64,000 nucleotides of DNA from Streptomyces sp. B21-105 (GCF_036898465.1 NZ_JARUMJ010000001.1:2790001-2854000), one strand, 5' to 3'; positions 1-8,391 are shown, counted from the first letter of the stretch. Numbers and translations are program-made. Notes: generated by a model not told the origin, from the letters alone.

Positions 1-18
1 GGGACGGTCACGTCCAAT

Positions 19-534
19 TTATGCGTTGTCGTAATACGCATAGCAGGTATATGCGGCACCCTGCGTGTGGTGGGCGTAGGAAACCTTCCCCTTGGCCACC
101 CAGCCACTTGAATGGTCGATGTTGATGACCCTGACCGTCGACTTGTGCTTCACATCTGCACTGTAGTTCGAGTAACACTTCCTGCCCGTTCCAGCGGACG
201 TGACTTCCTGCCCATAGCACCACGTGCCATGAGTCACTTCCTTGCAGGTGTTCTCTTGCAGCGCAGCAGCCGACTTCTGGACGGCCGACTTTGTGATTTC
301 CAGCTTCACCACGCCCCACTCGGCGGGGTTGCCCAGTTCCGCGGGCGGGTTGACGCCGTCACCCCTCTTGTGGATGACGGGCTGCCCGACTACGAGGCCG
401 TCGACGGCCTCGACCACCGCGTCGGCACCGGTTCCGCCCTGAGGGCTGTTGGCCGCCGCCGGGGCAGCAAAACCGGAAACCGCAAGCACGGCGCCCGAAA
501 TGCCGAAAAGTATTGACTTTCCAAGCCTGTTCAT
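19..534 (-). CDS. Secreted lactococcin-972-like bacteriocin family protein
   Basis: A 171-aa secreted protein. Residues 1-28 form a signal peptide with a basic start, a hydrophobic core and an AAA/AN-type cleavage site. The C-terminal 75 residues carry the spaced pattern of the lactococcin 972 family: GTWCYG (103-108), YSNY (121-124), SGW (143-145) and a CYAYY end (164-168). Family knowledge: lactococcin 972 is a secreted bacteriocin that binds lipid II. Four cysteines (97, 106, 120, 164) could form two disulfides, unlike the cysteine-poor founder. Residues 30-95 are an extra spacer. The ATG follows a GGGGGA ribosome site. The usual partner ABC exporter and DUF1430 immunity protein are not in this window, but downstream DNA is cut off. 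Family assignment is by motif; killing activity is only inferred. Confidence 0.72.
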   Translation of the reverse strand: MNRLGKSILFGISGAVLAVSGFAAPAAANSPQGGTGADAVVEAVDGLVVGQPVIHKRGDGVNPPAELGNPAEWGVVKLEITKSAVQKSAAALQENTCKEVTHGTWCYGQEVTSAGTGRKCYSNYSADVKHKSTVRVINIDHSSGWVAKGKVSYAHHTQGAAYTCYAYYDNA

Positions 535-918
535 TTATCCCCCTTTTCCACCCTCGCGATCGAGGGCTAGGAAAGATCTTCAACGACGACGCTACGGCGG
601 TCAAGGCGTGCCCGATTTACGGCCCCAGAGCGGCCTGAAATCGCTGTCGGGCGGCCGTATTCAAGGGCGGGTCAATAACGCGCGGCTACGGCACGCGTAC
701 GGTCAGGGCCCGAAAACCCCTGCCGTCCCGGCCGCCGTCCGCGACCTGATCCACGGCGCTCTCGAGCCGGCCGGGCACGCCACCATCGCTTCCGCCCGAA
801 CCGGCCCTGGCCCGTCAGACCGCCGGGCCGGCCGTGCTGCCACCGTTCCGGTTTTTCCGGGCGGGGGCTTCGTCGTATGGTTTCCGGCACTGCTGTTCGA
901 CGGGGGGGAGTTGCCGGT
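535..918. other. Intergenic region, divergent promoters presumed
   Basis: About 380 bases between a leftward and a rightward gene. I see no convincing ORF. It should hold the promoters of both neighbours, but no clear -35/-10 pair stands out. Confidence 0.4.
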
Positions 919-1176
919 ATGCCCGAACAGGACGACGGCGAGCGCGAGTTCGACCTCAGATGGGCGGACGCCGCGACGCACAAGGAGCCCTCGGCGCGGG
1001 CCCGGATGCTGGCCGCCCGGTGGAAGGACAACCCCCCGGAGCCGGTCCCGTTCCGCGCCGACCCCGGCCCGTCGGCGCGCCGCCGGTCGTCCTGGCTGTC
1101 GACGGCGTTCGTCCTGGGATGCGTGATCGGCGTGATCCTGCTGCTGGGGTACGCCCGCTTCCGGGCCCCCTACTAG
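919..1176 (+). CDS. Small single-pass membrane protein, unknown function
   Basis: An 85-aa protein beginning MPEQDDGER. The first 55 residues are charged and hydrophilic. A single membrane helix lies near the C-terminus (about residues 60-78, SWLSTAFVLGCVIGVILLL), followed by a very short tail, so it is probably a tail-anchored protein with a cytoplasmic N-terminus. The ATG at 919 follows GGGGGGAG with good spacing; an upstream in-frame ATG at 877 lacks this. The HEAT-repeat gene starts 12 bp after the stop, so the two are probably co-transcribed. No family recognised. Confidence 0.6.
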   Translation: MPEQDDGEREFDLRWADAATHKEPSARARMLAARWKDNPPEPVPFRADPGPSARRRSSWLSTAFVLGCVIGVILLLGYARFRAPY

Positions 1177-1188
1177 GACGGCGGACGC

Positions 1189-2490
1189 ATGGCCGACGAC
1201 GTGTGCGCAGGGGAGGCCGTCGCGGTCCGGCTCGCGGCAGGCGCGCGCCTGGCGGACGTGATGGCCGCCGCCGACCCGCGGGCCTGGCTCGCGCTGGATG
1301 ACGGAGTGCGGCTTGCGGACTGGTACGGCCGCACCCGGTGGGAACAGACCGCTCCCCTGCCCGCCGACCTGTCGCTGCTCGACGAGCCCCGGCTCGCGCT
1401 GGCCCTCTGCCATCGCGACGGCCGGACGCGCGAGGCGGCGCTGGCGCCGGCCGCCCGGCATGCCGGTCTGCTGCCGCTGGTCGTCGTGCGGTGTGCCGAC
1501 TGGGCCGCGCCTGTACGGGAACGGGCCCGCGAGGTCCTGCGTGAGCGCCTCGACCCGGCCGGCGCGCAGACACTCGCGCCGCTGATCCTGCTGCTCGCCC
1601 GCCGGGACCGGGGCGGCTTCGCCGCGGACCTGCTCACCGAGCTGCTGCGCGCCGTTCCGTGCGGCCCGCTCCCCGGCCTCCTGTCCCACCCCGACCTCGC
1701 CGTACGCCGGTTCGTCCACCGGCTGGCGGCCGAGGAGAAGCTCCTCTCCACCGGCGAACTCGCCCTGGCCGCCCACCGGGACCCCGACACCGTCGTCCAG
1801 CGTCTGTGTGCGGACGCCGTGCTGGCCGGCCTCGCAGCCGGCGGGGCGGACGCCCACGACGACGCGATCGAGCTGCTGTTGACGGCTCACAGTGCGGCCG
1901 TGCGCGCGGCCGGCGTGACCGCGCTGCGACGAGCGGGTGCGCCGGAACGGGCCGCAGGCTTCCTGACCGACCGGGCGACTACGGTACGGGCGTGCGCGCG
2001 CTACGTCGTACGGCAGCACGGCGGTGACCCGGCCGCCTGGTACCGCGAGCGGTGCGCGGCACCGGCCGTCCTGGAACCCGGGGCGGTTCTCGGGCTGGCG
2101 GAGTGCGGCGACCGCGCCGACGCGGACGTGCTGTGGCCGCTGGTCCGGCACGCGGACGCGCGGGTACGGTCGCGGGCGGTGGCCGGACTGCGGATGCTCG
2201 ACGCCGCCGATGTGCGGCGGTTGTGGCCGCTGCTCCAGGATCCGGCGCCGGGCGTGGTGCGTGAGGTGGTCGCGGCGGTGCTTCCCTCGGCGGAGACGGG
2301 GACGGAGGCGATACCGGTGCCCTGGCTGGTCGAGCGGGTCGGCGCCGGGTGGCCCGCGCATGTGCGGTTCGCCGCGTTCCGGCTGCTCGTCCGGCGCGGC
2401 GGGGACCTGCGCCGTGCCGCCCAGCTCGCCGTGCGCGACGATCCTGACGCCGCGCTGCGCAGGCGGATCGCGCGGGTCGCAAAGGCCTGA
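1189..2490 (+). CDS. HEAT-repeat protein
   Basis: A 433-aa protein made largely of helical repeats of about 30-40 residues with a V(R)xxA(V)xAL core, for example around residues 170-260 and 300-360 (ARVRSRAVAGLRML, PGVVREVVAAVLP). This is the HEAT/PBS-lyase-like repeat pattern of alpha-solenoid scaffolds. No catalytic motif, signal peptide or membrane helix is evident, so it is probably a cytoplasmic protein-binding scaffold. It sits 12 bp after the small membrane protein and before htpX/pspAB. A link to envelope stress is possible from position alone. The partner is unknown. Confidence 0.65.
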   Translation: MADDVCAGEAVAVRLAAGARLADVMAAADPRAWLALDDGVRLADWYGRTRWEQTAPLPADLSLLDEPRLALALCHRDGRTREAALAPAARHAGLLPLVVVRCADWAAPVRERAREVLRERLDPAGAQTLAPLILLLARRDRGGFAADLLTELLRAVPCGPLPGLLSHPDLAVRRFVHRLAAEEKLLSTGELALAAHRDPDTVVQRLCADAVLAGLAAGGADAHDDAIELLLTAHSAAVRAAGVTALRRAGAPERAAGFLTDRATTVRACARYVVRQHGGDPAAWYRERCAAPAVLEPGAVLGLAECGDRADADVLWPLVRHADARVRSRAVAGLRMLDAADVRRLWPLLQDPAPGVVREVVAAVLPSAETGTEAIPVPWLVERVGAGWPAHVRFAAFRLLVRRGGDLRRAAQLAVRDDPDAALRRRIARVAKA

Positions 2491-2647
2491 GACGACGGCC
2501 CGGATCACGGCGGACCCGAGCCTTGGGGCTGGCGGTGGTGTCAGGTGGGGGCAGGGAGGCTTTGCTGGGCCTGGGGCCGTTGCGGGGCCGTTCATGGGGG
2601 TGGGGCGGTGCACACTGGCAGTGGGACGAGTGCCTGACTGCGGGGTG

Positions 2648-3574
2648 ATGCAGATGCGGAGCCGTTTCCGGAGCGACCGGGGGCTGACCGTGCGGATGAC
2701 AGTCACCATGTTTCTGCTGGGGCTGCTGTACGTGGCGTTCATCGCCGCGCTGATCGTGTTGCTGAAGTCGTGGCTGCTGGTGGTCGTGCTGGTGGCGGCC
2801 ATGTTCGTCGCGCAGTTCTGGTTCTCCGACCGGATCGCGATGTTCGCCATGCGCGGCCGGGTCGTGGGGCCCGAGGAGTTTCCCGAGCTGCACGCCGTCG
2901 TGGACCGGCTGTGCGCCCTGTCCGACATGCCGAAGCCGGTCGTCGCCGTGTCCGCTATGGACATGCCGAACGCGTTCGCCACGGGGCGCAGTCCCGAGCA
3001 CGCGGTGGTGTGCGTGACGACGGGCCTGCTTCGGCGGCTGGAGCCGGCCGAGCTGGAGGGCGTCCTCGCGCACGAGCTGTCCCATGTGGCGCACAAGGAC
3101 GTCGCCGTGATCACCGTCGCGTCGTTCCTCGGGGTGATCGCCGGGCTGATCGTGCGGTTCGCGTTCTACTCGCAGCTGTTCGGCGGCGGACGCAGGGACC
3201 AGAACACCGCCGCCGTCTTCGCCGCGGTGATGGGCGTCTCGGCGGCCGTGTACGCGATCAGCTTCCTGCTGATAAGGGCGCTGTCCCGGTACCGGGAGCT
3301 GGCGGCGGACCGGGCGGCCGCGCTGCTCACCGGGCGGCCCTCGGCGCTGGCGTCCGCGCTGACCAAGGTCTCCGGCGACATCGCCCGGATCCCGACCAAG
3401 GACCTGCGAACGGCCCAGGCCTTCAACGCCTTCTACTTCACCCCGGCGACCGGCAGGGAGCCCGGCATCGAGCGTTACTTCTCCACCCACCCGAGTCTGG
3501 AGCAGCGGCTCGACCAGCTGGGCCGGATCTCCACGGAGCTGGGCGAGGCGGCCACGCCCGGAAAGGCGGGCTGA
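2648..3574 (+). CDS. htpX: HtpX-like membrane zinc metalloprotease (M48)
   Basis: A 308-aa membrane protease of peptidase family M48B. Two N-terminal helices span about residues 18-58. The zinc-binding motif HELSH is at 142-146, with a likely third ligand Glu in the RYRELAAD segment near 213, and further helices lie at about 155-175 and 190-210. HtpX proteins degrade misfolded membrane proteins with the active site on the cytoplasmic side. The length is normal for the family. The start is taken at the ATG at 2648; a second ATG two codons on is also possible. pspAB begins 5 bp after the stop, so the two are co-transcribed. That pairing is a recurrent actinobacterial arrangement and suggests a phage-shock/envelope-stress role. 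Confidence 0.85.
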   Translation: MQMRSRFRSDRGLTVRMTVTMFLLGLLYVAFIAALIVLLKSWLLVVVLVAAMFVAQFWFSDRIAMFAMRGRVVGPEEFPELHAVVDRLCALSDMPKPVVAVSAMDMPNAFATGRSPEHAVVCVTTGLLRRLEPAELEGVLAHELSHVAHKDVAVITVASFLGVIAGLIVRFAFYSQLFGGGRRDQNTAAVFAAVMGVSAAVYAISFLLIRALSRYRELAADRAAALLTGRPSALASALTKVSGDIARIPTKDLRTAQAFNAFYFTPATGREPGIERYFSTHPSLEQRLDQLGRISTELGEAATPGKAG

Positions 3575-3579
3575 GGCGC

Positions 3580-4194
3580 ATGGGGCTGCTGGACATCCTG
3601 CTCGGCCGGACGAAGCCGGTCGCACCCGATCTCGATCAGCTGTTCGCGCTCCCCTCGGCGGCGGTGACGCTGGAGGCGGCGGCCGGATTCACCCCGACCG
3701 GGCAGGGCGCCGTGTGTTTCGCGACGGTCGAGGGTTCGGCCTTCGACCAGACGCACCGTGAGGTGCAGGCGCTCCTCGACGCCGACACCGAGCGCACCGG
3801 TCCTCCGGTACGGCTTCTGCGGGACGACTACGGCTACTCCTGGCTGGTCTCCGAGCGCACCCCCGACCAGCTGTCGCTGCTGGTCAACGATCTGCACGCG
3901 GTGAACAGCGCGATGGAGGTCAACGGCTTCGGGCCGCAACTGCTCTGCTCCCTCGCCGGTTTCGTGAAGCCGATGGGAGCGGCGGCGGGACCACGGGCGG
4001 CGGACGGGCAGCGGCTGGCGCTGGTGTATCTGTACAAGAGGGGCGCCTACTACCCGTTCGCGCCGCTGCCCGGCACGGGGCAGCGGCGCGACAACGCACT
4101 GGAGTTGCAGGTGAAGGCCGCCCTCGCGAACGACCTTCGGATCGAGCAGGACCTGAGCCGCTGGTTCCCGGTATGGGGAGCCCCAGGCCTGTAG
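3580..4194 (+). CDS. pspAB: PspA-associated protein PspAB
   Basis: A 204-aa soluble protein starting MGLLDILLGRTKPV. The short hydrophobic N-terminal LLDILLGR and the rest of the sequence match the actinobacterial family named PspA-associated protein PspAB. It has no signal peptide and no catalytic motif I recognise. It lies 5 bp after htpX in the same operon, which is the usual arrangement, and probably helps the PspA membrane-repair system; pspA itself is not in this window. The family name rests on recalled sequence similarity and on the htpX neighbour. Confidence 0.75.
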   Translation: MGLLDILLGRTKPVAPDLDQLFALPSAAVTLEAAAGFTPTGQGAVCFATVEGSAFDQTHREVQALLDADTERTGPPVRLLRDDYGYSWLVSERTPDQLSLLVNDLHAVNSAMEVNGFGPQLLCSLAGFVKPMGAAAGPRAADGQRLALVYLYKRGAYYPFAPLPGTGQRRDNALELQVKAALANDLRIEQDLSRWFPVWGAPGL

Positions 4195-4232
4195 GGCCGG
4201 AGGGTCGAAGGGCCGGAGGGTCGAAGGGCCGG
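4193..4232. repeat. 16-bp tandem repeat
   Basis: The unit agggccggagggtcga occurs twice in tandem (4193-4208, 4209-4224). A third partial unit runs into the terminator stem. It begins at the pspAB stop codon. Confidence 0.7.
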
Positions 4233-4250
4233 GCCATGAGGCCCGGCCCT
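4225..4250. terminator. Bidirectional terminator hairpin between convergent genes
   Basis: A perfect 11-bp stem (agggccgggcc / ggcccggccct) with a 4-base loop. It lies between pspAB (rightward) and the leftward small membrane protein, whose stop codon it overlaps. There is no U-tract, as is common in Streptomyces. Confidence 0.75.
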
Positions 4251-4533
4251 ACTTGCCGCCCGCGTCGCGGCGGTGCCGCAGGGGACGCTCGCGGCGGTAG
4301 CGGCGCTCCCACTTGGCCTGCTGGTCGCGGCGCTCGCGGTACGCCTTGTACGAGGTGGGCGCGGCTGCCGGGCCCGAGGCCGGACCGGGCGCGGACGACG
4401 AGGTCGGCGCGGCCGCTTCGAGCCCGTACCGCACGTACAGGAAGAGCACGGCGACGGCGGCGAGCCAGTAGAGCGGGTGGCCGAATCCCAGGACCACCAG
4501 GACGACGGCCCCGGAGAGAACGACGGTGCCCAT
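4249..4533 (-). CDS. Small membrane protein, unknown function
   Basis: A 94-aa protein. It starts MGTVVLSGAVVLVVLGFGHP, and residues 1-40 form two short membrane helices. An Ala/Pro/Ser-rich linker follows, then a strongly basic tail with many Arg and Lys (YRERRDQQAKWERRYRRERP), probably cytoplasmic. The ATG at 4533 has an AAGGAGG-like site upstream; the ORF extends to 4632 but that part looks non-coding. It runs convergent to pspAB. No family recognised. Confidence 0.6.
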   Translation of the reverse strand: MGTVVLSGAVVLVVLGFGHPLYWLAAVAVLFLYVRYGLEAAAPTSSSAPGPASGPAAAPTSYKAYRERRDQQAKWERRYRRERPLRHRRDAGGK

Positions 4534-4774
4534 GGCGTGCCTCCTTCCTGGGCAGGAATGTGACTGAGTGTGGCGGTGGGGGTGGGGTGACGTCCTCAGA
4601 GTACGAAATCCGTCACTCCGCGTGCATCTCATTTTCTGCGTGCGGGCTGGGCAACGATCACCTGGACCCGAGTGTCGGCGTCGGTGTCAGTGGTGTCGGG
4701 GAGGATGCGGGCAGGGACGGGTGACGGACGCGACGAGGCTCCGGGGCGGTGCGCCACGGGGGATGGAGGCCGGG

Positions 4775-5962
4775 ATGGGCGACGGGCAGCGGCACATCGA
4801 CGTGGCGGAGCGGCGGGCCCGGCTGGCGCTGCGGCACCGGCTGGCCCCCGGGGCGCGGGTCACGACGCCGGAGGCGGTGGCCGACGCGCTGACCGCCCTG
4901 CACGGTACGGATCCGGCGACGGTGTACCTGGCGGTCGGCGCCCGGCTGGCCGACCCTGCGGAGACGGTGACGCTGACCGACCGCGCGCTGTACGCCGCCG
5001 ACCGCACCCTCGTGCGCATGCACGGCATGCGGCACACGGTCTTCGTCTTCCCCACGGCGTCGACGGGGGTCGTGCACGCGTCGACCGGCATCGCGGTCGC
5101 CGCGCGGGAGCGCGCCGCGCTGCTGAAGGACATGGCGAAGGCGGGCGCTCCGGACGCGGCCTGGCTGAAGGAGGTCGAGGAGTCGGCGCTGGCCGGCCTG
5201 GCCCGCCTCGGGCAGGCCACGTCGGGGGAGCTGGCCGCCGAGGAGCCGCGCATGCGGGAGCGGTTCGTGTACGCGGCGGGCAAGCCGTACGAGGGCCGGC
5301 ACAGCGTCGGGACACGGCTGTTGAAGGTGCTGGGGGTGGAGGGCAAGGTGGTCAGGGGGCGCCCGCTGGGGTCGTGGACGTCTAACCAGTTCCGCTGGGC
5401 CCTCGCTCCCCGGCATCCCGAACTGCCCGTGGCCGAGGCCCAGTCGGAGCTGCTGCGGCACTGGCTCGCCGCGTGCGGCCCGGCCACGGAGGCCGATCTG
5501 AAGTGGTGGACGGGCTGGCGGGTGACGGAGGTCCGCCGTGCCCTGACGGCGATCGGGGCGCGCGCGGTGACGCTGGACGAGGGCACCGGGTACGTCCTCG
5601 GCGACGACGTGGAGGCCCTGCCCGGGCCGCCGGAACCGTGGGCGGCCCTGCTGCCCGGCCTCGATCCGACGGCGATGGGCTGGCAGGGCCGGGACTGGTA
5701 CCTCGCCCCGGAGCTGCGTCCCGCCCTGTTCGACTACAGCGGGAACGTGGGTCCGACGGTGTGGTGGAACGGCCGGGTGGTGGGCGGATGGGCACAGCGG
5801 GCGGACGGGGAGATCGTGTGGCGGATCCTGGACGCGCGCGGTGTGGGGAGCGAGGCCGAGGCGGCGATCGCCTCCCGGGCGGCGGCGCTGGCATCGTGGC
5901 TGGGTCAGACCCGGGTGACGCCGAGATTCCGGACGCCGCTGGAGAAGGAGCTGGTGAGCTGA
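4775..5962 (+). CDS. AlkZ-like winged-helix DNA-binding protein
   Basis: A 395-aa protein beginning MGDGQRHIDVAERRARLALRHRL. It matches the pattern of the PF06224 (HTH_42) family of winged-helix proteins, which includes E. coli YcaQ and the Streptomyces AlkZ DNA glycosylases that unhook interstrand crosslinks or excise alkylated bases. Supporting segments are VADALTALHGTDPATVYL near the start, RHTVFVFP near residue 90 and a C-terminal GNVGPTVWWNGRVVGGW block. I could not confidently place the catalytic Gln motif, so glycosylase activity is uncertain. The start at 4775 is chosen because GGAGG sits 5 bp upstream; an ATG at 4763 is possible. It is not linked to an antibiotic cluster here. Confidence 0.75.
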   Translation: MGDGQRHIDVAERRARLALRHRLAPGARVTTPEAVADALTALHGTDPATVYLAVGARLADPAETVTLTDRALYAADRTLVRMHGMRHTVFVFPTASTGVVHASTGIAVAARERAALLKDMAKAGAPDAAWLKEVEESALAGLARLGQATSGELAAEEPRMRERFVYAAGKPYEGRHSVGTRLLKVLGVEGKVVRGRPLGSWTSNQFRWALAPRHPELPVAEAQSELLRHWLAACGPATEADLKWWTGWRVTEVRRALTAIGARAVTLDEGTGYVLGDDVEALPGPPEPWAALLPGLDPTAMGWQGRDWYLAPELRPALFDYSGNVGPTVWWNGRVVGGWAQRADGEIVWRILDARGVGSEAEAAIASRAAALASWLGQTRVTPRFRTPLEKELVS

Positions 5963-6268
5963 CCCGCGCCCGGCCTCGCAACGGCCTCGCACCGGCCGGG
6001 TACGGCTCCCACGCGACGGCCCACCCCACCGGCCCGCGCACCGGCTCGCACGCACCGGCTCTCACGCACCGGTCGGCACCGCACCGGCTCGTGCCCCCGG
6101 TCGAGGCACACCGGGCGACAGCACCGGCTCCCACGCACCGGCCGACGCGCATCGGCCGGGCACGCTCCTGATCTCACGCGACGGTCGTGCGCCGCCCCCG
6201 GCCGCTCGTCGCGGGGCCGGTGGCGTGGCGCCGGGCGTCGTCTCGGGTGACGGCGCCCGGCGCACGCC
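5963..6268. repeat. Intergenic region with degenerate cgcaccggct repeats
   Basis: About 300 bases without a gene between convergent genes. Much of it consists of imperfect copies of a roughly 10-14 base motif, gcaccggct with variants, concentrated at 6020-6165. I see no ORF with a plausible product. Confidence 0.55.
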
Positions 6269-6589
6269 TCACCGGCTGTACCGCAGCAGCGCCCGCACCA
6301 TGTGGCAGGTCGTGTCCGACGGCGGATGCAGTCCGATCAGCTCCGCCGTGCTGCGGATCCGCTCGTTGCGGGCCTGGTTCGGCATATACACGCCCAGGTC
6401 GAGCAGGGCGATGGCGAGGCGCATGGCCTTGAGGCGACGGTTGTGCATGACGTACCACTCGCGCGGCCGGCCGGGCGGCAACGCCCGCTTCAGCACGGGC
6501 CCGTAGGGCAGGTCGAGCTGGACGGCACGCTTCGCGGTGGACTGGGTCGGCAACGGCTTCGGCTTCAGTGCGGCAGCGGGCACAGGCAT
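6269..6589 (-). CDS. Conserved small protein, unknown function
   Basis: A 106-aa soluble basic protein beginning MPVPAAALKPKPLP. After a Pro/Lys-rich N-terminus it carries a helical region (HNRRLKAMRLAIALLDLGVY, about residues 49-68) and ends HMVRALLRYSR. The ATG follows an AGGAGG-like site. It has no signal peptide and no membrane segment. It looks like a Streptomyces-restricted conserved protein, but I do not recognise a family and assign no function. Confidence 0.55.
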   Translation of the reverse strand: MPVPAAALKPKPLPTQSTAKRAVQLDLPYGPVLKRALPPGRPREWYVMHNRRLKAMRLAIALLDLGVYMPNQARNERIRSTAELIGLHPPSDTTCHMVRALLRYSR

Positions 6590-6867
6590 CCTCCTGTCGC
6601 GGTCAGGGCTCGGTCCGGAATCTCCGGCAAACCCTCGAACACTGCTTACAGTTTACCGCCTGGGACTGACATCGCGCAGGCCCTGAAGGGCCGTCAAAAG
6701 TCCAGGTGGATAAGGGTTTGACGGCTGCGACACGGCAGGTTCGGGTGAGGCTGGCGAGGCGGCGAGAAAATCGAACAGATCCAGTGGCGGGCGGACCGGA
6801 CGGACGGCGGCGCGACGACGCCGGCCACCTTGCCCTCGAGGAAGGATTCCGGGCTACCGTGACCGGC

Positions 6868-7227
6868 ATGGAGATCTGGATCAACCCCGCCTGTTCCAAG
6901 TGCCGCAGCGCCCTCACCCTGCTCGACGCCGAGGGCGCCGACTACACCGTCCGCCGTTACCTGGAGGACGTCCCGACCGAGGACGAGATCAGGGCGGTGC
7001 TCGACCGTCTCGGCCTGGAGCCGTGGGACATCACACGCACCCAGGAGGCCGCGGCCAAGGAACTCGGGCTCGCGGACTGGGCGCGGGACGCGGACACGCG
7101 CGGGCGCTGGATCGCGGCTCTCGCCACGCACCCCAAGCTCATCCAGCGTCCGATCATCACCGCCGACGACGGCACCGCCCTGGTGGCCCGCACCGACGAG
7201 GCCGTCCGGGACGCGTTGTCCCGGTAG
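6868..7227 (+). CDS. ArsC/Spx-family protein, arsenate-reductase-like
   Basis: A 119-aa thioredoxin-fold protein. MEIWINPACSKC places the redox CxxC at Cys9/Cys12, followed by the family's features: RRYLEDVPTEDE, then a KLIQRPIITAD segment near residue 93 matching the conserved RP(I/L) block of ArsC. ArsC enzymes use glutathione/glutaredoxin or mycothiol to reduce arsenate. Standalone members such as this one often have other thiol-redox roles. No arsenic genes (arsB, acr3, arsR) are nearby, so the arsenate role is unproven. The ATG lies 278 bp after the divergent gene, giving room for its own promoter. Confidence 0.75.
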   Translation: MEIWINPACSKCRSALTLLDAEGADYTVRRYLEDVPTEDEIRAVLDRLGLEPWDITRTQEAAAKELGLADWARDADTRGRWIAALATHPKLIQRPIITADDGTALVARTDEAVRDALSR

Positions 7228-7340
7228 CGGTGGCGACGCGTGACGCACGCCACTCGGACTGGCTCCTGTCACATCTGAGCAACCTCGTTCGGTATCTCGT
7301 ACATAGCGGCGTACGCTCCCCTACCTCTCAGGAGGCGCGC

Positions 7341-8108
7341 ATGTCGCGCAGGAGAACTGTCGGCACGAAGAAGAAGATCGCGCTGCTCGTCAGCGCGGCG
7401 GCGGTCGCGGGCGGTGGCGCTTTCGTCATGGCGAACACCTCGAACGCCGCCCAGACCCCGCAGGACCGGACCCCGCAGAACGCGAAGCCGCTGTCCGCCT
7501 CGAACTCGACGGTGTGCCAGGGTCTCGCAACCGCTCTCGGCAACAACCAGAAGTTCATCGACGGCCAGCGGGCCGCACCGGACGCCCAGTCCGAGGCCCG
7601 CATCGCCAACCGCGAGGCCGTCATCACGCAGATCAAGGTGCAGCAGAAGGCGTCCGGGTGCGCCGTCGGGGAGTCGGCTCAGGACTCCCAGGCGGGCGGC
7701 ACCCAGGCGGGCGACACCCAGAACGGCGGGGCTCAGAACGGCGGGGCCCAACCCGGAGGGGGCCGGACGGGAGGGCAGGCGGCCCGGCCCTCGCAGGCGG
7801 CCTCCGCCCCCGCGGGCAACGCCGGGAACAACGGCAACGCGGGAAACGGCGCCGCATCCGGTCAGCAGGTGTGCAACGGCTCCACGGTCACCCTCTCCGG
7901 GGAGGGCGGAGCACCGGCGGCGTCGAGTAACCAGTTCCCGGCAGGAACCAGGCTCAAGGTCACCAACCTGGACAACAACAAGTCCACGACCGTCGAGGTG
8001 ACCTCGGTCTCCGGCAGTTGCGCCCTGCTCAACAACGCGGCCTTCGAACTCGTCCGCGAACCCGGCAAGTTCCTGATCCGCCGGGCCGTGATCGAGAAGG
8101 TGGGGTGA
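7341..8108 (+). CDS. Secreted modular protein with C-terminal double-psi beta-barrel-like domain
   Basis: A 255-aa secreted protein starting MSRRRTVGTKKKIALL. GGAGG lies 5 bp before the ATG. It has a basic signal peptide (1-37, cleaved near SNAA). Residues 58-107 form a helical section bounded by two cysteines (VCQGL and GCAVG). Next is a Gly/Gln/Asn/Thr-rich linker (about 108-178). A C-terminal domain (about 180-255) includes FPAGTRLKVTNLDNNKSTTV and SGSCALLNNAAFE, resembling RlpA-like/expansin double-psi beta-barrels. The barrel's catalytic Asp is not obvious. The layout repeats in the DUF1996 protein about 6 kb downstream. A cell-wall or polysaccharide-binding role is inferred. Confidence 0.65.
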   Translation: MSRRRTVGTKKKIALLVSAAAVAGGGAFVMANTSNAAQTPQDRTPQNAKPLSASNSTVCQGLATALGNNQKFIDGQRAAPDAQSEARIANREAVITQIKVQQKASGCAVGESAQDSQAGGTQAGDTQNGGAQNGGAQPGGGRTGGQAARPSQAASAPAGNAGNNGNAGNGAASGQQVCNGSTVTLSGEGGAPAASSNQFPAGTRLKVTNLDNNKSTTVEVTSVSGSCALLNNAAFELVREPGKFLIRRAVIEKVG

Positions 8109-8111
8109 CGC

Positions 8112-8345
8112 TCAGCCGCAGAGAAACGCGGTGAGACGGCGGCCCGTTCCGCAGGGCGCGGCAGGCGGCAGCGCGTGATGGGAGACGTCCGGCAGGACGA
8201 TGGTCCGCAGTTCTCGCACCGCCTCGCCCGCCCGGGCCGCCAGGGTCCGCGCGTCATGGGTCCTGCTGTTCGCGGCCACGAGCAGCAGGACCGGCGCACG
8301 CAGCCCCCGCAACTCCTCGGGCGAGGGGCGCGGGCCGGTCGCCGG
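8112..8345 (-). pseudogene. 3' remnant of an alpha/beta-hydrolase gene
   Basis: About 75 codons that read like the C-terminal third of an alpha/beta-hydrolase. The segment RPSPEELRGLRAPVLLLVAA is the strand leading to the acid-bearing loop. LPDVSHHALP holds the usual catalytic-His region, and the piece ends with RLTAFLCG. There is no ATG/GTG start, no nucleophile elbow (GxSxG) and no lid domain upstream; the frame runs into repeats at 8356-8391. It converges on the secreted protein, 3 bp from its stop. I read it as a decayed gene; a functional 66-aa protein from an internal TTG is unlikely. Confidence 0.6.
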
Positions 8346-8355
8346 TCGCCCTGCC

Positions 8356-8391
8356 GGTGAGCCGCCGGGTGAGCCGCCGAGTGAGCCGCGC
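8356..8391. repeat. 12-bp tandem repeat, three copies
   Basis: The unit ggtgagccgccg occurs twice exactly and once with changes, directly upstream of the broken hydrolase reading frame. It may mark the deletion scar. Confidence 0.65.

Noticed and set aside
703..3114. An 803-codon leftward frame opposite the HEAT and htpX genes.
   Set aside because: No family pattern, Arg/Pro-rich composition and complete overlap with recognised rightward genes.
6603..6867. Possible tRNA or small RNA between the small basic protein and the ArsC-like gene.
   Set aside because: No cloverleaf with a TTCGA-type T-loop and paired acceptor arms could be formed.
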